Notes: a model not told the origin generated them from the sequence alone. Shown: positions 44,011 to 53,382, counted from the first letter of the stretch. The stretch is 64,000 bases of DNA from Bacteroidia bacterium (GCA_030432635.1 JAUIMB010000003.1:186001-250000), one strand, 5' to 3'. Numbers and translations are program-made.

Positions 44011-45645
44011 CTAGTCTAAATAGCTCAGATAGTTAGAAGGGTTTTTCAAGATTTCAACACCCTTTTGTATTTCAAAATTATTGGCAACATAGTAACTGTA
44101 TAGACCTTCACGATAAAAATAACGTTTTACGATTTCATCGGAAAGCAAGGACAATAACTGAGATTTATTTTTATCAATGGCCTTGTTTTTATAATTATTT
44201 AATGTAGAAATTAATTGGTTGTATTCTGAATCGATTTCAGATTTTAAGGCTTCTTCCTTTGCTACAGAAAGTGCGTCAGCAAATGCCTTTTCTGTTTTGG
44301 TCTCAAAGTTGAAATTATTCGCATTAAGGAAGGCTTTAAAATTGCTGAAATCAGAGTCTCCAAGTTTGAACGTTTCCAAATTAGCAACCGTATTATTGTA
44401 ATAATAATCTGTTGCATACTTGAAAATGAGTTGTTCATTTAATATTGCTTTAGTGATGGTACTGAGTTCGGTTTCTTCCAACTCCAGATCAGGTTGAACA
44501 CCACCACCATCATACACCGTTCGACCTTTTTTGGTCTTGAAGGCATTATAGTTTTCCTGTTTTACACGTGTAGCTTTACCTTGCTCATCACGATTCCAAT
44601 AATCCAAAGCCTGAATACATCTGCCAGAAGGCGTATAATATCTGGAAATGGTGATTTTCATTTGAGTGCCATAGGTCAATTTTTTAGGTCGCTGCACTAA
44701 ACCTTTACCAAAACTACGAGCTCCAATAACAACTGCGCGATCTAGATCCTGTAAGGCACCAGCAACAATTTCGCTAGATGATGCACTTGCACCATCGATA
44801 AGAACCACCAAGGGTATTTCGGTATCTAGAGGTTCTTTTTTTGTATAGTAGGTTTTGTTGTACTTTTTTACTTTGGATTTGGTAGTCACCACAAGTTGGT
44901 TTTTGGGAACGAAAATATTGGTAATATTGACGGCTTCCCGAAGTAAACCACCTGGATTTCCACGAAGATCCAATATCAATTTTTTGGCACCTTGGTTTTT
45001 CAAATCCCTTACAGCTCTTATGGTTTCCGCTGATGCTTTTTCGTTAAATTTCCGAAGGACAACATAACCAATATTTTCGCTTATCAGCGAGTAATGTGGA
45101 ACCGCATGGATATCAACAGCCTCTCGTTGTATTGTAGCAGTTTCAGTTTTTCCTTGACGCATATAGGTGACATTTACAGAGGTTCCTGCACCACCTTGCA
45201 ATAGATTTCCAGCATCATCCTTGAAGTCAGCTACCACAACATTATCAACTTTTATGATTTCATCTCCAGCTTTAAGTCCAGCCTTATCGGCAGCATAGCC
45301 TTTGTAAGGTTCCACGATGACCAAACGATCTTTTAAGGTAAGCACATTAGCACCAATTCCTGTATAATCTCCAGCATTGTTGATGCGTGCAGCTTCAACA
45401 TCCTGTTCGTTGTAGTAATTGGTATAAGGATCTAAATCTTCGAGCATGCCTTTAATGGCAGTATCCATTAAATCACCAGGATTGGTTTCATCAACATAGT
45501 TCATGTTGAGTTCCTTAAATAACGTAGTGAAGATTTCTATTTGTTTTGCGATTTCAAAAAAATCACTTTTAAAAGCTGTTCCACTGAAAAATACGGTCAA
45601 TGCCAACAACGGAATAATGATACGCTTTTGTAGTAGTTTTTTCAT
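44011..45645 (-). CDS. S41 family C-terminal processing peptidase
   Basis: 544 residues. N-terminal signal/anchor helix (about 8-25), PDZ domain (about 95-175, YTGIGANVLTLKDRLVI), and the S41 catalytic core with LDLRGNPGG, the Ser of DGASASSSEIVAGALQD and the Lys of GARSFGKGLVQ, giving the Ser-Lys dyad. It degrades or processes periplasmic proteins at the C-terminus. It lies 14 nt after rnpA on the same strand. Confidence 0.93.
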   Translation of the reverse strand: MKKLLQKRIIIPLLALTVFFSGTAFKSDFFEIAKQIEIFTTLFKELNMNYVDETNPGDLMDTAIKGMLEDLDPYTNYYNEQDVEAARINNAGDYTGIGANVLTLKDRLVIVEPYKGYAADKAGLKAGDEIIKVDNVVVADFKDDAGNLLQGGAGTSVNVTYMRQGKTETATIQREAVDIHAVPHYSLISENIGYVVLRKFNEKASAETIRAVRDLKNQGAKKLILDLRGNPGGLLREAVNITNIFVPKNQLVVTTKSKVKKYNKTYYTKKEPLDTEIPLVVLIDGASASSSEIVAGALQDLDRAVVIGARSFGKGLVQRPKKLTYGTQMKITISRYYTPSGRCIQALDYWNRDEQGKATRVKQENYNAFKTKKGRTVYDGGGVQPDLELEETELSTITKAILNEQLIFKYATDYYYNNTVANLETFKLGDSDFSNFKAFLNANNFNFETKTEKAFADALSVAKEEALKSEIDSEYNQLISTLNNYKNKAIDKNKSQLLSLLSDEIVKRYFYREGLYSYYVANNFEIQKGVEILKNPSNYLSYLD

Positions 45646-45659
45646 TAGTTGAGATCTTA

Positions 45660-46031
45660 TTATTGAGATGCTTTTTTTGAAAAGGCATCTAAAAGTTGTT
45701 TCATTTTTGAATCTACGGAAGCAAAATCCGTTCCATCCTTACCAAGGTACAAAATCATTAACGCATAAGAAGACAAAATGTTGTTAAAATATGCGGTTTT
45801 ATTGAGGCGATAGGCTTCCCTTAACAAGCGTTTGATGCGGTTTCGATCAACAGCATTTTTAAAATTACGTTTGCTTACTGATACGCCTGTCTTAAATTGG
45901 GAGTCGTCATTGAAAGCCGTTTTAAGATAGACCAAACGCAACGGATAAGCGGAAACCGCTTTTCCTTCAGAAAACAATTGTTCTATCAGCTGTTTACTTT
46001 TTAGCTTATCTTTTTTTGAGTACGGCAACAA
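45660..46031 (-). CDS. rnpA: Ribonuclease P protein component
   Basis: 123 residues. LPYSKKDKLKSKQLIEQLF start and the signature RNRIKRLLREAYRLNK. It binds RNase P RNA for 5'-maturation of tRNA precursors. It starts 4 nt after the stop of the repressor gene, which is unusual: rnpA normally follows rpmH, and rpmH is not adjacent here. The spacing suggests that rnpA is transcribed from the repressor promoter. Confidence 0.93.
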   Translation of the reverse strand: MLPYSKKDKLKSKQLIEQLFSEGKAVSAYPLRLVYLKTAFNDDSQFKTGVSVSKRNFKNAVDRNRIKRLLREAYRLNKTAYFNNILSSYALMILYLGKDGTDFASVDSKMKQLLDAFSKKASQ

Positions 46032-46035
46032 GATA

Positions 46036-46845
46036 TTAGTTTTTATTTTTTTGGATCATTATGCGCTCTAAATCAACGATCTTGCTTTCTAACTCATGAA
46101 GCCTATCGTAAACATCTATAGGTTCAGGCATTTGTTTAGAAGCGAACATAGAGACATACCAAACTTCCATAATATCATCGGCACTAATTGTATAGGTTGG
46201 ATAGTTACCATCCTTGTTATCACTTTTAAGGATTAGTTTACCTCGTTCTTCGATACGATTGATGACACGCTTAAGAACTACACCGTCATTTTTACTTACA
46301 ATAACATATACGCGACCGTCTTTGATATCGTTAAAGCTTTCAACATACTTTCCAAATACCAAATCACCATCAAAAAAAGTACGAACCATTGAGTTTCCTT
46401 GAACCTCAAAACATCTAAAGGTACCATTATTAAGCTGTGGCATATGAAAAGAAGGCAGGCTTTCGATATAATCTGCGTCGCCATAACCATCCAAATATCC
46501 TGCACGTGCTTTGGCAGGAACAAAGATAACATTCTCATCACCTTCCTTATTGGTTGAAATAACCTGTGGTATTCCAGAATATGTTGGAATGTTGGTTAAC
46601 TCGTTTTTAAGCATGACGTTGCTTTTTCCAAAGAGATAATCAGGATTGATGTCAAATTCATCGATAATAGCTTTAAGAACATCATAACCAGGTTTTGTTC
46701 TTTTCCGTGAACCATCTGGTTGTGGCCTACCATTAACAATGCTGTCTACAGTTGTGCCTGTCACACCTATTCGCTTAGAAAAGGCATAATTATTTAAATG
46801 AAAATGATGAATTATTGTTGTGATTTTTTCATGTACATGTTCCAT
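46036..46845 (-). CDS. S24/LexA-CI-type repressor with HTH and self-cleavage domain
   Basis: 269 residues. N-terminal HTH (about 17-40, YAFSKRIGVTGTTVDSIVNG), then an S24 domain (about 105-235). The Ala-Gly bond in AKARAGYLDGYGD (A115-G116) is a candidate autocleavage site, and S152 (QGNSMV) with K192 (GVVLKRV) form the Ser/Lys dyad. A short C-terminal coiled coil (about 245-265) is present. This is the layout of repressors cut on DNA damage. It is divergent from the giant 1280-residue gene. The intergenic region contains TTTACAAA/TTTGTAAA half-sites that recur upstream of the lysis cassette, so it is the likely regulator of the 47-56 kb locus (inference). Similar S24 proteins also occur as core genes in this phylum. 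Confidence 0.85.
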   Translation of the reverse strand: MEHVHEKITTIIHHFHLNNYAFSKRIGVTGTTVDSIVNGRPQPDGSRKRTKPGYDVLKAIIDEFDINPDYLFGKSNVMLKNELTNIPTYSGIPQVISTNKEGDENVIFVPAKARAGYLDGYGDADYIESLPSFHMPQLNNGTFRCFEVQGNSMVRTFFDGDLVFGKYVESFNDIKDGRVYVIVSKNDGVVLKRVINRIEERGKLILKSDNKDGNYPTYTISADDIMEVWYVSMFASKQMPEPIDVYDRLHELESKIVDLERIMIQKNKN

Positions 46846-46870
46846 AATTTTGACATTAAAAACTATAACT

Positions 46871-46913
46871 TTTTACAAAATAATTTGTTTTTTGTTTGTA
46901 ATTATTTGTAAAA
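46871..46913. promoter_or_regulatory. Candidate repressor operator in the divergent promoter region
   Basis: Perfect 9-bp inverted half-sites TTTTACAAA (46871-46879) and TTTGTAAAA (46905-46913). The left overlaps a -7-like TTATTTTG for the repressor itself (minus, 46876-46883); the right lies within the rightward promoter. Two TTTGTAA copies (46895, 46905) are exactly 10 bp apart. Confidence 0.5.
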
Positions 46914-46926
46914 TGTTTTATATTTG
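46895..46926 (+). promoter_or_regulatory. Promoter P1 of the giant-protein gene
   Basis: TTTG (46895-46898), 20-nt spacer, TATATTTG (46919-46926), matching the Bacteroidota promoter. Identical in layout to P2 at 53925-53956. The predicted leader to the ATG at 47198 is about 265 nt. Confidence 0.6.
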
Positions 46927-46975
46927 TACTCTATTTAGTTGCTAAGATATTAAAATTTACATTAAAATTAAACAT

Positions 46976-47167
46976 TTGTTTGATTTTTGTACCAAACAAG
47001 GTAAAATTTTAACTAAAAGACGTCTTTTTTTACTGCTTTTTTGTTTCGAAATGACCCGTTAATTCAAAAAGGTACCATGCTACTATCTATTCAACTGGAT
47101 GTTTAAATAACTGGATTACTGTTAGAAAAGCAACCCGAAACATTGGGATAACAGTTCGACATCGAAC
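46976..47167. promoter_or_regulatory. Leader of the giant gene with three dyads
   Basis: In the gene-free stretch 46846-47197 I see, after P1: TTGTTTG-N10-CAAACAA (46976-46999); the perfect 14-bp palindrome AAAAGACGTCTTTT (47015-47028) followed by T runs; and GTTCGACATCGAAC (47154-47167, 6-bp arms, 2-nt centre) 30 nt before the ATG. Each could be an operator or RNA hairpin; none matches a site I know. Confidence 0.4.
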
Positions 47168-47197
47168 AGAGTAAAACAGAATTTAAACACAATTATT

Positions 47198-50100
47198 ATG
47201 AGTACAAAAATTAAGAATACGCTCTTTAGGTTCACTTCATTAAGAGCACCTGAATTAGTTGAAGAGCACAAAAACAAAGATGGTTTTGTTACAAGAGATC
47301 CTGGAGTGACCGCTGGAGCTTTTGATACTGCTATTAGTGGTTTAACAGAAGAAGAATCTAAATGGCAGGCTTTGCAAGATGCTGCGGTTGATTTTGGTGA
47401 AACAACTGCAAAAATGGCATTGTCAGAGATTAAAGACTTAAAACCAGATCTTTACGAGCTATCAGTTTGGTTAGCTAAGAATAGATCTTCTTTTGATATC
47501 GCAGATTTTGAATCGCGATTATCTACAGTCACCGCAATTACAGATAATGGCGTGTTGGGATCATTATGGGACAATTTATTTTATCAAGTCGTCACTCAAA
47601 AAGATTTCTATATAAAAGAAGCTATTATCCAATTATTAACCGCAAATCATGTTGTTGCCAATTATAACCTTGAAGGTTATGATAAAGCTAAGGCTTTAGC
47701 GACAGCCAAGGTGGTTTTGCCTGGAATGCTTTTTTCTGAAGACGTTGATTATATCAAAGGATATGAAGCAACAGTTACTGTGAGTAATGCAGTTCCTTCT
47801 AGTACCATGGCAAGACAACAAAAAGTTGCTAGAGCCCAATTACTAAACGAGGAATTGAATACCCTTTCTAAAGCGCTGAAGCGTGTAGAGAAAATCTATA
47901 GAAAAGAGTATAAGAGTGCTTTGGAGGAAGCCATGGTATTACATAAGAATGAGATAGACCCTATATTGGCACAGTATGAAAAGGATGTAGAAGCTGCCAA
48001 TAAAGCTTGGTGTGACATAGCAAAAGATTCGGGTGTTACTTACGACCCAAATGATCCTTGTAAACAACCACCTTCGGTGCCTAAGCCAGCACTTCCAAAA
48101 CTAGATTTTCACTTTGCAAAAGAGTTGGATTTTAACTACCTGAACTCTAAAATGGACAACGCTATCCATAACCAATTGGTAGAACTTGTAGCATTGCGGG
48201 CAGGAAACATACCTAACACGATAACTGAAGAAGACTACGACGAATTTACTGAGGACCTCGAGGGTTTTGAAGATTTGCAAAATTACATTTCCGGAGAAAT
48301 TGACCATAACAATGATATTATTTCCGAAAACAGCTCCAATGATGAAACCGTTCATGTGAGCCTTGGTGGTATTTTGGTTCCTTTAGATAATGGGTCAACC
48401 CAATCCAACTTTTCGTTTCAATTATGTTCTAAATTAGTGAGACAAAGCATCACTAATCCGTCTATAGGGAAATTTAATGCTGATATAGAAATCACGTTAC
48501 CAGAACCCTCTTGGGAGCTTGCTAGTTTCGATTACATTGTAAGTCGAACAGATGGAGATTATAGTAACAATCAACTAGAAACGTATTCGGTAAGTCAATC
48601 AGGTAACTTGCTCCAAATATCCAATATACATATTGGAGGTATTGTTACCGAAGAAAGCCCTTCGGCCTTTAATTTTGATGCAACCCTTACCTTCACTAAT
48701 GGTGTGGTAAAAGTGATTAAGCTTAGCGAGCTTGCATTTGGTACTTGCTCAGGAGGTAAGCTTCTAGAAGGTGATGGGCAGGAAAGTTCAGATGCTACCT
48801 CAAGTCCGTTTGTGCCGTCTGGTTTCGGTTTCAAGCAATTGGGAATTGCAGATTACAATAAGGTCGAACAAACTACACAAGGTTATGTTGAAGGTGATGT
48901 AGCACATATCGAAAACATCATGGCACGTGAGTTTAAAGAGCGCAGCACAAGACGATTGCGCCGTAAAGAGGACACCTTAACAACGAGCTCTGAAACAGAA
49001 CGCGAGCAATTAACTGATACAACATCTACATCGCGTTTTGAGATGCACAGCGAAGTGGCTAATGTTATACAAGAAGGTCGAGATGTTGCAGCGAGTACAA
49101 GTTTTATGGGTAGTTATGGTCAAGGAGATTATGACGTTCAGCTAGGCGCTAATGCGAGCTTTGCCTCTTTTAATTCTAAAGAGGAAAGTACACAGCAAGC
49201 GATAACAGAAGCCCAAGACATTACTGAGCGTGCCTTAGATAGGATAGTTTCTAAAGTTAAGGAAGAACGTATTGAAAAAATCGTCGAGGAGTTTGAAGAA
49301 AACAACACGCATGGTTTTGATAATCGTAAAGGCGATAAGCATGTGGTTGGTGTCTTCCGTTGGGTCGATAAGATCTTTAAAAATCAAATCATTAATTACG
49401 GTAAACGTTTAATGTTTGAGTTTATGGTTCCTCAACCTGGTAAACTACATAGGTTGGCACTTAAAGGTATAGATACAGGTAATACCATTGTTCCTCCTGT
49501 TGACCCTAGAACAGCAACAGTTCATAAGTTAGAAACCTATGATGATTTAGATGATACTAAATTAAAACATTGGACGAGTAAATACAATGTGGCTTTTGAG
49601 CCAAAACCTTATCCTTTCATTTATGTTGGAAAGTCGTTTAGTCAAAATCAGAATACCAAAGAACAAGGGTTTACTTTTTCTGAAACCGATACGATAAAAA
49701 TTCCTGAAAATTATGAATCAACACATATGAAGCTGCAGTTAAATGGCGGCTCTACTTTTGGTCCTGCAAATGGTTTGGGTTCAGGATCGCACACGATAAG
49801 TGGCGATGTCCATTCTGTAAAAGGAGTTGAAGTGGGTTTAAGTGAATCTGTTCCAAACTTTAGGGGAGAATTTCCAGTATCTTATTTTGCGACGGCATTT
49901 CATGGTTCTTCTGGCTCGATTAGGTTGAAGTGTGAATTGACAACTGAAGCCCAAAAGCAATGGAAACAGGAGACGTTTAAAGCGATTATCGATGCCTATG
50001 AAGAGGCTTTAGAAGCCTATAATCAAAAAGTTGCAGAACATGAAGCTACAGGTGTTCAAATCAAAGGCTCGAATCCTGGATTTTACAGGGAGTTTGAGAA

Positions 50101-51040
50101 CAAGATTTTACGTAAAAATTGCATCTCTTATCTCATTGATCAAAACCCAGATGCCAAGAACACCTATGGGAAATCAAATTTGTTTACAACAAATAATGGT
50201 GGACCACAAGGTTTTGGAAACACCGAAGTTCGCGTTAACGAAGACTTAGATCGCTATACAGCATTTGTGAAGTTTATGGAGCAAGCCTTTGAATGGGAGA
50301 TCATGTCATACAACTTATATCCATATTACTGGGGAAATCGTAGTGATTGGACAAGCTTATACCAATACAGCGATACCATCGATCCGCTGTTTAGAAACTT
50401 CATGCAAGCAGGTATGGCACGTGTCGTGGTTACCGTAAGACCAGGTTTTGAGGAAGCGGTTCGTTTCTATATGCAAACCGGACAAATCTGGAATGGTGGT
50501 GAAGTACCAGTTATAGAGGACGAGTTGTACTTGTCTATCGTCGATGAGCTTCGAGAGCCAAAAGGCGAAAAACGAGGTAAAGCTTGGCCAACACGTGTAC
50601 CGACAGCTTTAACGATTCTTCAGGCGCAAAGCATTGGTTTAAATGTTGCCAAAGCCTTACCATTTAATGATGAAGCTTTAGACGACTTTGAAGATCCAAG
50701 CGCTGTACCACAATCTCAAGAAATTGATGTGGATCCAACACTTATGGGAGATTCACTGAACTCTGGTACAGCCAGATTACTAGGTGATATCACAGGTAAT
50801 GATGGCATAGAAGCTAAAGTCGTTTTAAAACGAATTGATGGCGCAATTCAAGACTTAACCTATACCGATACCAGTGGTTATTGGGAGTTGAACAACTTGC
50901 CAGCTGGACGATTTGAGCTTTTGCTCGATGCAGATGGTGATTTTGAGACGTATCAAGTCACTGCAGGTTCTAAGGAACAGGTTGTGGAACTTGATGATGA
51001 TCAAATTCTTGAGGTGGACCTTACAGTCGCCTCCGCATAA
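47198..51040 (+). CDS. Giant multidomain protein of unknown function, no signal peptide
   Basis: 1280 residues, soluble, no signal or membrane helix. Visible regions: N-terminal alpha-rich domain (1-200); coiled coil (about 205-275); Pro-rich linker (285-302); beta-rich domain (about 385-520); a distinctive charged block at 550-620 (GYVEGDVAHIENIMAREFKE, then RRLRRKED and a Ser/Thr/Glu-rich segment); a helix of about 665-705; beta-rich region to 915; helix 916-950; an aromatic-rich domain 1005-1110 (EQAFEWEIMSYNLYPYYWGN, VRPGFEEAVRF); and a C-terminal carboxypeptidase-regulatory/SpaA-like beta-sandwich (about 1190-1275). I know no function. Size, modularity and neighbours suggest a structural or carrier component of a released toxin assembly. 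Confidence 0.8.
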   Translation: MSTKIKNTLFRFTSLRAPELVEEHKNKDGFVTRDPGVTAGAFDTAISGLTEEESKWQALQDAAVDFGETTAKMALSEIKDLKPDLYELSVWLAKNRSSFDIADFESRLSTVTAITDNGVLGSLWDNLFYQVVTQKDFYIKEAIIQLLTANHVVANYNLEGYDKAKALATAKVVLPGMLFSEDVDYIKGYEATVTVSNAVPSSTMARQQKVARAQLLNEELNTLSKALKRVEKIYRKEYKSALEEAMVLHKNEIDPILAQYEKDVEAANKAWCDIAKDSGVTYDPNDPCKQPPSVPKPALPKLDFHFAKELDFNYLNSKMDNAIHNQLVELVALRAGNIPNTITEEDYDEFTEDLEGFEDLQNYISGEIDHNNDIISENSSNDETVHVSLGGILVPLDNGSTQSNFSFQLCSKLVRQSITNPSIGKFNADIEITLPEPSWELASFDYIVSRTDGDYSNNQLETYSVSQSGNLLQISNIHIGGIVTEESPSAFNFDATLTFTNGVVKVIKLSELAFGTCSGGKLLEGDGQESSDATSSPFVPSGFGFKQLGIADYNKVEQTTQGYVEGDVAHIENIMAREFKERSTRRLRRKEDTLTTSSETEREQLTDTTSTSRFEMHSEVANVIQEGRDVAASTSFMGSYGQGDYDVQLGANASFASFNSKEESTQQAITEAQDITERALDRIVSKVKEERIEKIVEEFEENNTHGFDNRKGDKHVVGVFRWVDKIFKNQIINYGKRLMFEFMVPQPGKLHRLALKGIDTGNTIVPPVDPRTATVHKLETYDDLDDTKLKHWTSKYNVAFEPKPYPFIYVGKSFSQNQNTKEQGFTFSETDTIKIPENYESTHMKLQLNGGSTFGPANGLGSGSHTISGDVHSVKGVEVGLSESVPNFRGEFPVSYFATAFHGSSGSIRLKCELTTEAQKQWKQETFKAIIDAYEEALEAYNQKVAEHEATGVQIKGSNPGFYREFENKILRKNCISYLIDQNPDAKNTYGKSNLFTTNNGGPQGFGNTEVRVNEDLDRYTAFVKFMEQAFEWEIMSYNLYPYYWGNRSDWTSLYQYSDTIDPLFRNFMQAGMARVVVTVRPGFEEAVRFYMQTGQIWNGGEVPVIEDELYLSIVDELREPKGEKRGKAWPTRVPTALTILQAQSIGLNVAKALPFNDEALDDFEDPSAVPQSQEIDVDPTLMGDSLNSGTARLLGDITGNDGIEAKVVLKRIDGAIQDLTYTDTSGYWELNNLPAGRFELLLDADGDFETYQVTAGSKEQVVELDDDQILEVDLTVASA

Positions 51041-51060
51041 TCCAAATTTTTAATAATCAA

Positions 51061-51101
51061 AAACATCCCACAGGCAGTATCTGCTGCCTGTTAGGGTGTT
51101 T
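51061..51101 (+). repeat. Intercistronic hairpin between giant gene and toxin-like gene
   Basis: CAGGCAG (51071-51077) pairs with CTGCCTG (51084-51090), extended by CCC/GGG and AAACA/TGTTT outer pairs with small bulges. It ends 17 nt before the ATG at 51119. No T tract follows, so it is not a normal terminator; it may lower or separate expression of the downstream gene. Confidence 0.6.
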
Positions 51102-51118
51102 GTTAAATGCATTTAATT

Positions 51119-53035
51119 ATGAGTGAATATATATTTGATGATTTGGACGACTTTGATGAGCAAAGTCAAGAAGAATTGCTAGGCTACAACTTTTTGAGCC
51201 TTGAAGATATAGAACGAGGTATTGTGGGCGATGACCCTTTTGAAGGCAATAGAACCAACAAAATAGTTCGAGAAATTTCAAACGAAATAGCCATAGAGTC
51301 ACCATTTGGAAAAAGAAGCCTTTTCTATGGAGAATTAAGGGAAATATCATTTGGAAAAATACCTAGATCTGGGTTTGACGGACACTGGAAGTATAAAATA
51401 ATCCACGATTACAATGCAACCCTGCTCATTAAAGAGTTTGAAGAAGAAAACACAGCACTTAAAAACTCTAAAGGAACAGGCGATGAAGTTATTGATTTTA
51501 TTGTTTATGCCGAAAAAGACGATTTTACCATAAGTTTGGGACGTGTGTTGCTCATTAAAATGAGCGATGCCATGCTAAAATTCTTTTATGAATATAAGGG
51601 AAATGAAGATTTAACAGAATATTGGGCAAAACACATTTATAATCAAAAGAAACACGATAAAACATTCCAGTTTGAGGAAGACGAAATAGCCGATGCCTTT
51701 TTAGATTCTATAAAGCTTCAAACAGCATTTATAAGTGACATTTCTGTTTTAGATATTCAAAATTATGTAAAGCGTATTGCAGAAGGTATTTCGAATTTTT
51801 TACATGAAGATATAAAATTCTCAAGAGAACAATGGGATCCAACATTAAAGTCCGATAATTACCTGTTTAAAAAACCAGAAGATGCTGTTAATTATTTTGT
51901 TCATAAGAGCAATGATTTAGTGAAGAAACTAAACCAACTCAAGTCAAAGTTACAGCTCATTAAGTCGTTCAAAATTATAGGTATTGAACTTCAAACCCCA
52001 TTAATAGGCGAACTAATAAATATTTTGGACTCCTTAATCAAAAGTATCCAAGAATTCAAAAATTGGCTTATTAAAAGCAAAGACGAAGTAGCGTTAAAAA
52101 TAGCATATATCTGTGGCATTTGGAACGGAATGATTGAGTTTTTGGCAGGTATTGTAGATGTGGTTTTATTGGCTATTAATATAGCCATTACAGAGATTTT
52201 TGAAAGCTATACCAATCTTGAACTCCTAGAGTTAAGAGAAACCATAGAGGAGCTATTGGCTGCATTTTTAAAAGACCCTATTGCCATTGTAGAAGCATCT
52301 ATTCAATCTGTTGAAGATTATGTGTACGACCGTTATACAGACTCAGCGCTTAACACATACCAACTGCAATATAACGAAGGCGAAGACACCATTTTAGCAA
52401 TAGATATTGTTGTTAGCATAGTTACTGTTGTAAAAGGTATCGCAAAACTTGCCAAACTTTTGCCTAAATTTACCAAATGGGTTGATAGCGTATTAAAAAA
52501 ACGTAAATCAAAAAGAATTGCAAAATCTTTTAAGCGTCTTGAAAATGCTTGGAAAGATGGGTGGACCAAAGAAAAAGTACTTGAAAACCCAAAAGGCAGC
52601 AGGCCAGACCCTGAAAAATATTTAAAAAAGGAATATATTCAACAACATATTGAATTGTTTGAAAAGGAAGGAGTTGTTTCTCGAATTGTTCCAAAAGATA
52701 AGTTTGAAGAATTTGGAATAGGAAAACCAGATATAGGGAAAACAGAATTTGTTAGCAGGAAATCTGACATAGATGACATCTTGATGTTGTCACTTGAAGA
52801 TCAATCAAAAAAATTAGGTATACCTTTTGAACAAATTGAAAAAGGATACGCAGTAAGAATTGATTTTAAATTATCAAAAGAAGTTAAGGTTGAAATGCCT
52901 TCTGGCAATGAGTTTGGAGCAAATGAACAATGGCTTCCTGGCGGAGTTTTGCCTGAAGGTAACTTGGAAGCTATAGTTAGGACTGAAGGTTTAAAAGAAA
53001 ATATCCATTATACAGTAAAAGATTTAAAAAAATGA
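51119..53035 (+). CDS. Polymorphic-toxin-like protein with C-terminal toxin domain
   Basis: 638 residues from the ATG MSEYIFDD; an in-frame ATG four codons earlier is possible. No signal peptide. The N-terminal ~250 residues are acidic with beta-rich segments. The middle is helical with hydrophobic stretches that might insert in membranes (about 335-360 and 424-445). A Lys/Arg-rich hinge (about 455-475) leads to a C-terminal domain of about 140 residues containing EMPSGNEFGANEQWLPGG and NLEAIVR, a PSGNExGAN..W.PGG pattern that I recall from C-terminal domains of polymorphic toxins; activity unknown. Its stop overlaps the next ATG (ATGA), the classic toxin-immunity arrangement. The 3' half is clearly AT-richer than the gene before it, suggesting exchange of the toxin end. 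Confidence 0.72.
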   Translation: MSEYIFDDLDDFDEQSQEELLGYNFLSLEDIERGIVGDDPFEGNRTNKIVREISNEIAIESPFGKRSLFYGELREISFGKIPRSGFDGHWKYKIIHDYNATLLIKEFEEENTALKNSKGTGDEVIDFIVYAEKDDFTISLGRVLLIKMSDAMLKFFYEYKGNEDLTEYWAKHIYNQKKHDKTFQFEEDEIADAFLDSIKLQTAFISDISVLDIQNYVKRIAEGISNFLHEDIKFSREQWDPTLKSDNYLFKKPEDAVNYFVHKSNDLVKKLNQLKSKLQLIKSFKIIGIELQTPLIGELINILDSLIKSIQEFKNWLIKSKDEVALKIAYICGIWNGMIEFLAGIVDVVLLAINIAITEIFESYTNLELLELRETIEELLAAFLKDPIAIVEASIQSVEDYVYDRYTDSALNTYQLQYNEGEDTILAIDIVVSIVTVVKGIAKLAKLLPKFTKWVDSVLKKRKSKRIAKSFKRLENAWKDGWTKEKVLENPKGSRPDPEKYLKKEYIQQHIELFEKEGVVSRIVPKDKFEEFGIGKPDIGKTEFVSRKSDIDDILMLSLEDQSKKLGIPFEQIEKGYAVRIDFKLSKEVKVEMPSGNEFGANEQWLPGGVLPEGNLEAIVRTEGLKENIHYTVKDLKK

Positions 53036-53253
53036 AAAAACAATTAATGAAACACCAGTGGGATTTCATCCTATATGAGGAAAACGAAGAAAAAATATTT
53101 GATGTTGTTTTTCACAATAGCTTTGTAGACACCTCAAAGAAATTCAAACTTGAAGACGAAGAACTAAACTTTGATTTTGAGGAGCTTAAGGCATTGGCTG
53201 AAGACATCAGAAACAATTATGAAAAATATAAAGACAGAGAAATAATAGGTTAA
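53032..53253 (+). CDS. Putative immunity protein
   Basis: 73 residues, strongly acidic in the second half (KLEDEELNFDFEELKALAED), no signal. It overlaps the toxin-like gene by 4 nt (ATGA), so is co-translated. Small acidic proteins right after polymorphic toxins usually neutralise the basic toxin domain. No family recognised. A strong terminator follows 59 nt later. Immunity function is inferred from position and composition. Confidence 0.65.
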   Translation: MKKQLMKHQWDFILYEENEEKIFDVVFHNSFVDTSKKFKLEDEELNFDFEELKALAEDIRNNYEKYKDREIIG

Positions 53254-53311
53254 ATTTTAAACTCCAAAACCAGATCGCGCGGAGTTGCAGTCCGTGCATC
53301 GTAATAGTATC

Positions 53312-53346
53312 AAAGCACACATTATTGAGATGTGTGCTTTTTTTTT
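53312..53346 (+). terminator. Terminator after toxin-immunity pair
   Basis: AAAGCACACAT-TATTGAG-ATGTGTGCTTT, an 11-bp perfect stem followed by 6 more T. It ends the P1 transcript before the endonuclease V gene. Confidence 0.9.
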
Positions 53347-53370
53347 GACGACTTATGTTGTCGTAACTAT

Positions 53371-53378
53371 TATATTTG
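53371..53378 (+). promoter_or_regulatory. -7 element of endonuclease V gene, leaderless arrangement
   Basis: TATATTTG, exact consensus, with the ATG only 4 nt downstream (TATATTTG-ctag-ATG). A TTTG at 53344-53347 is 23 nt upstream, inside the T run of the preceding terminator, and may serve as -33. Confidence 0.45.
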
Positions 53379-53382
53379 CTAG

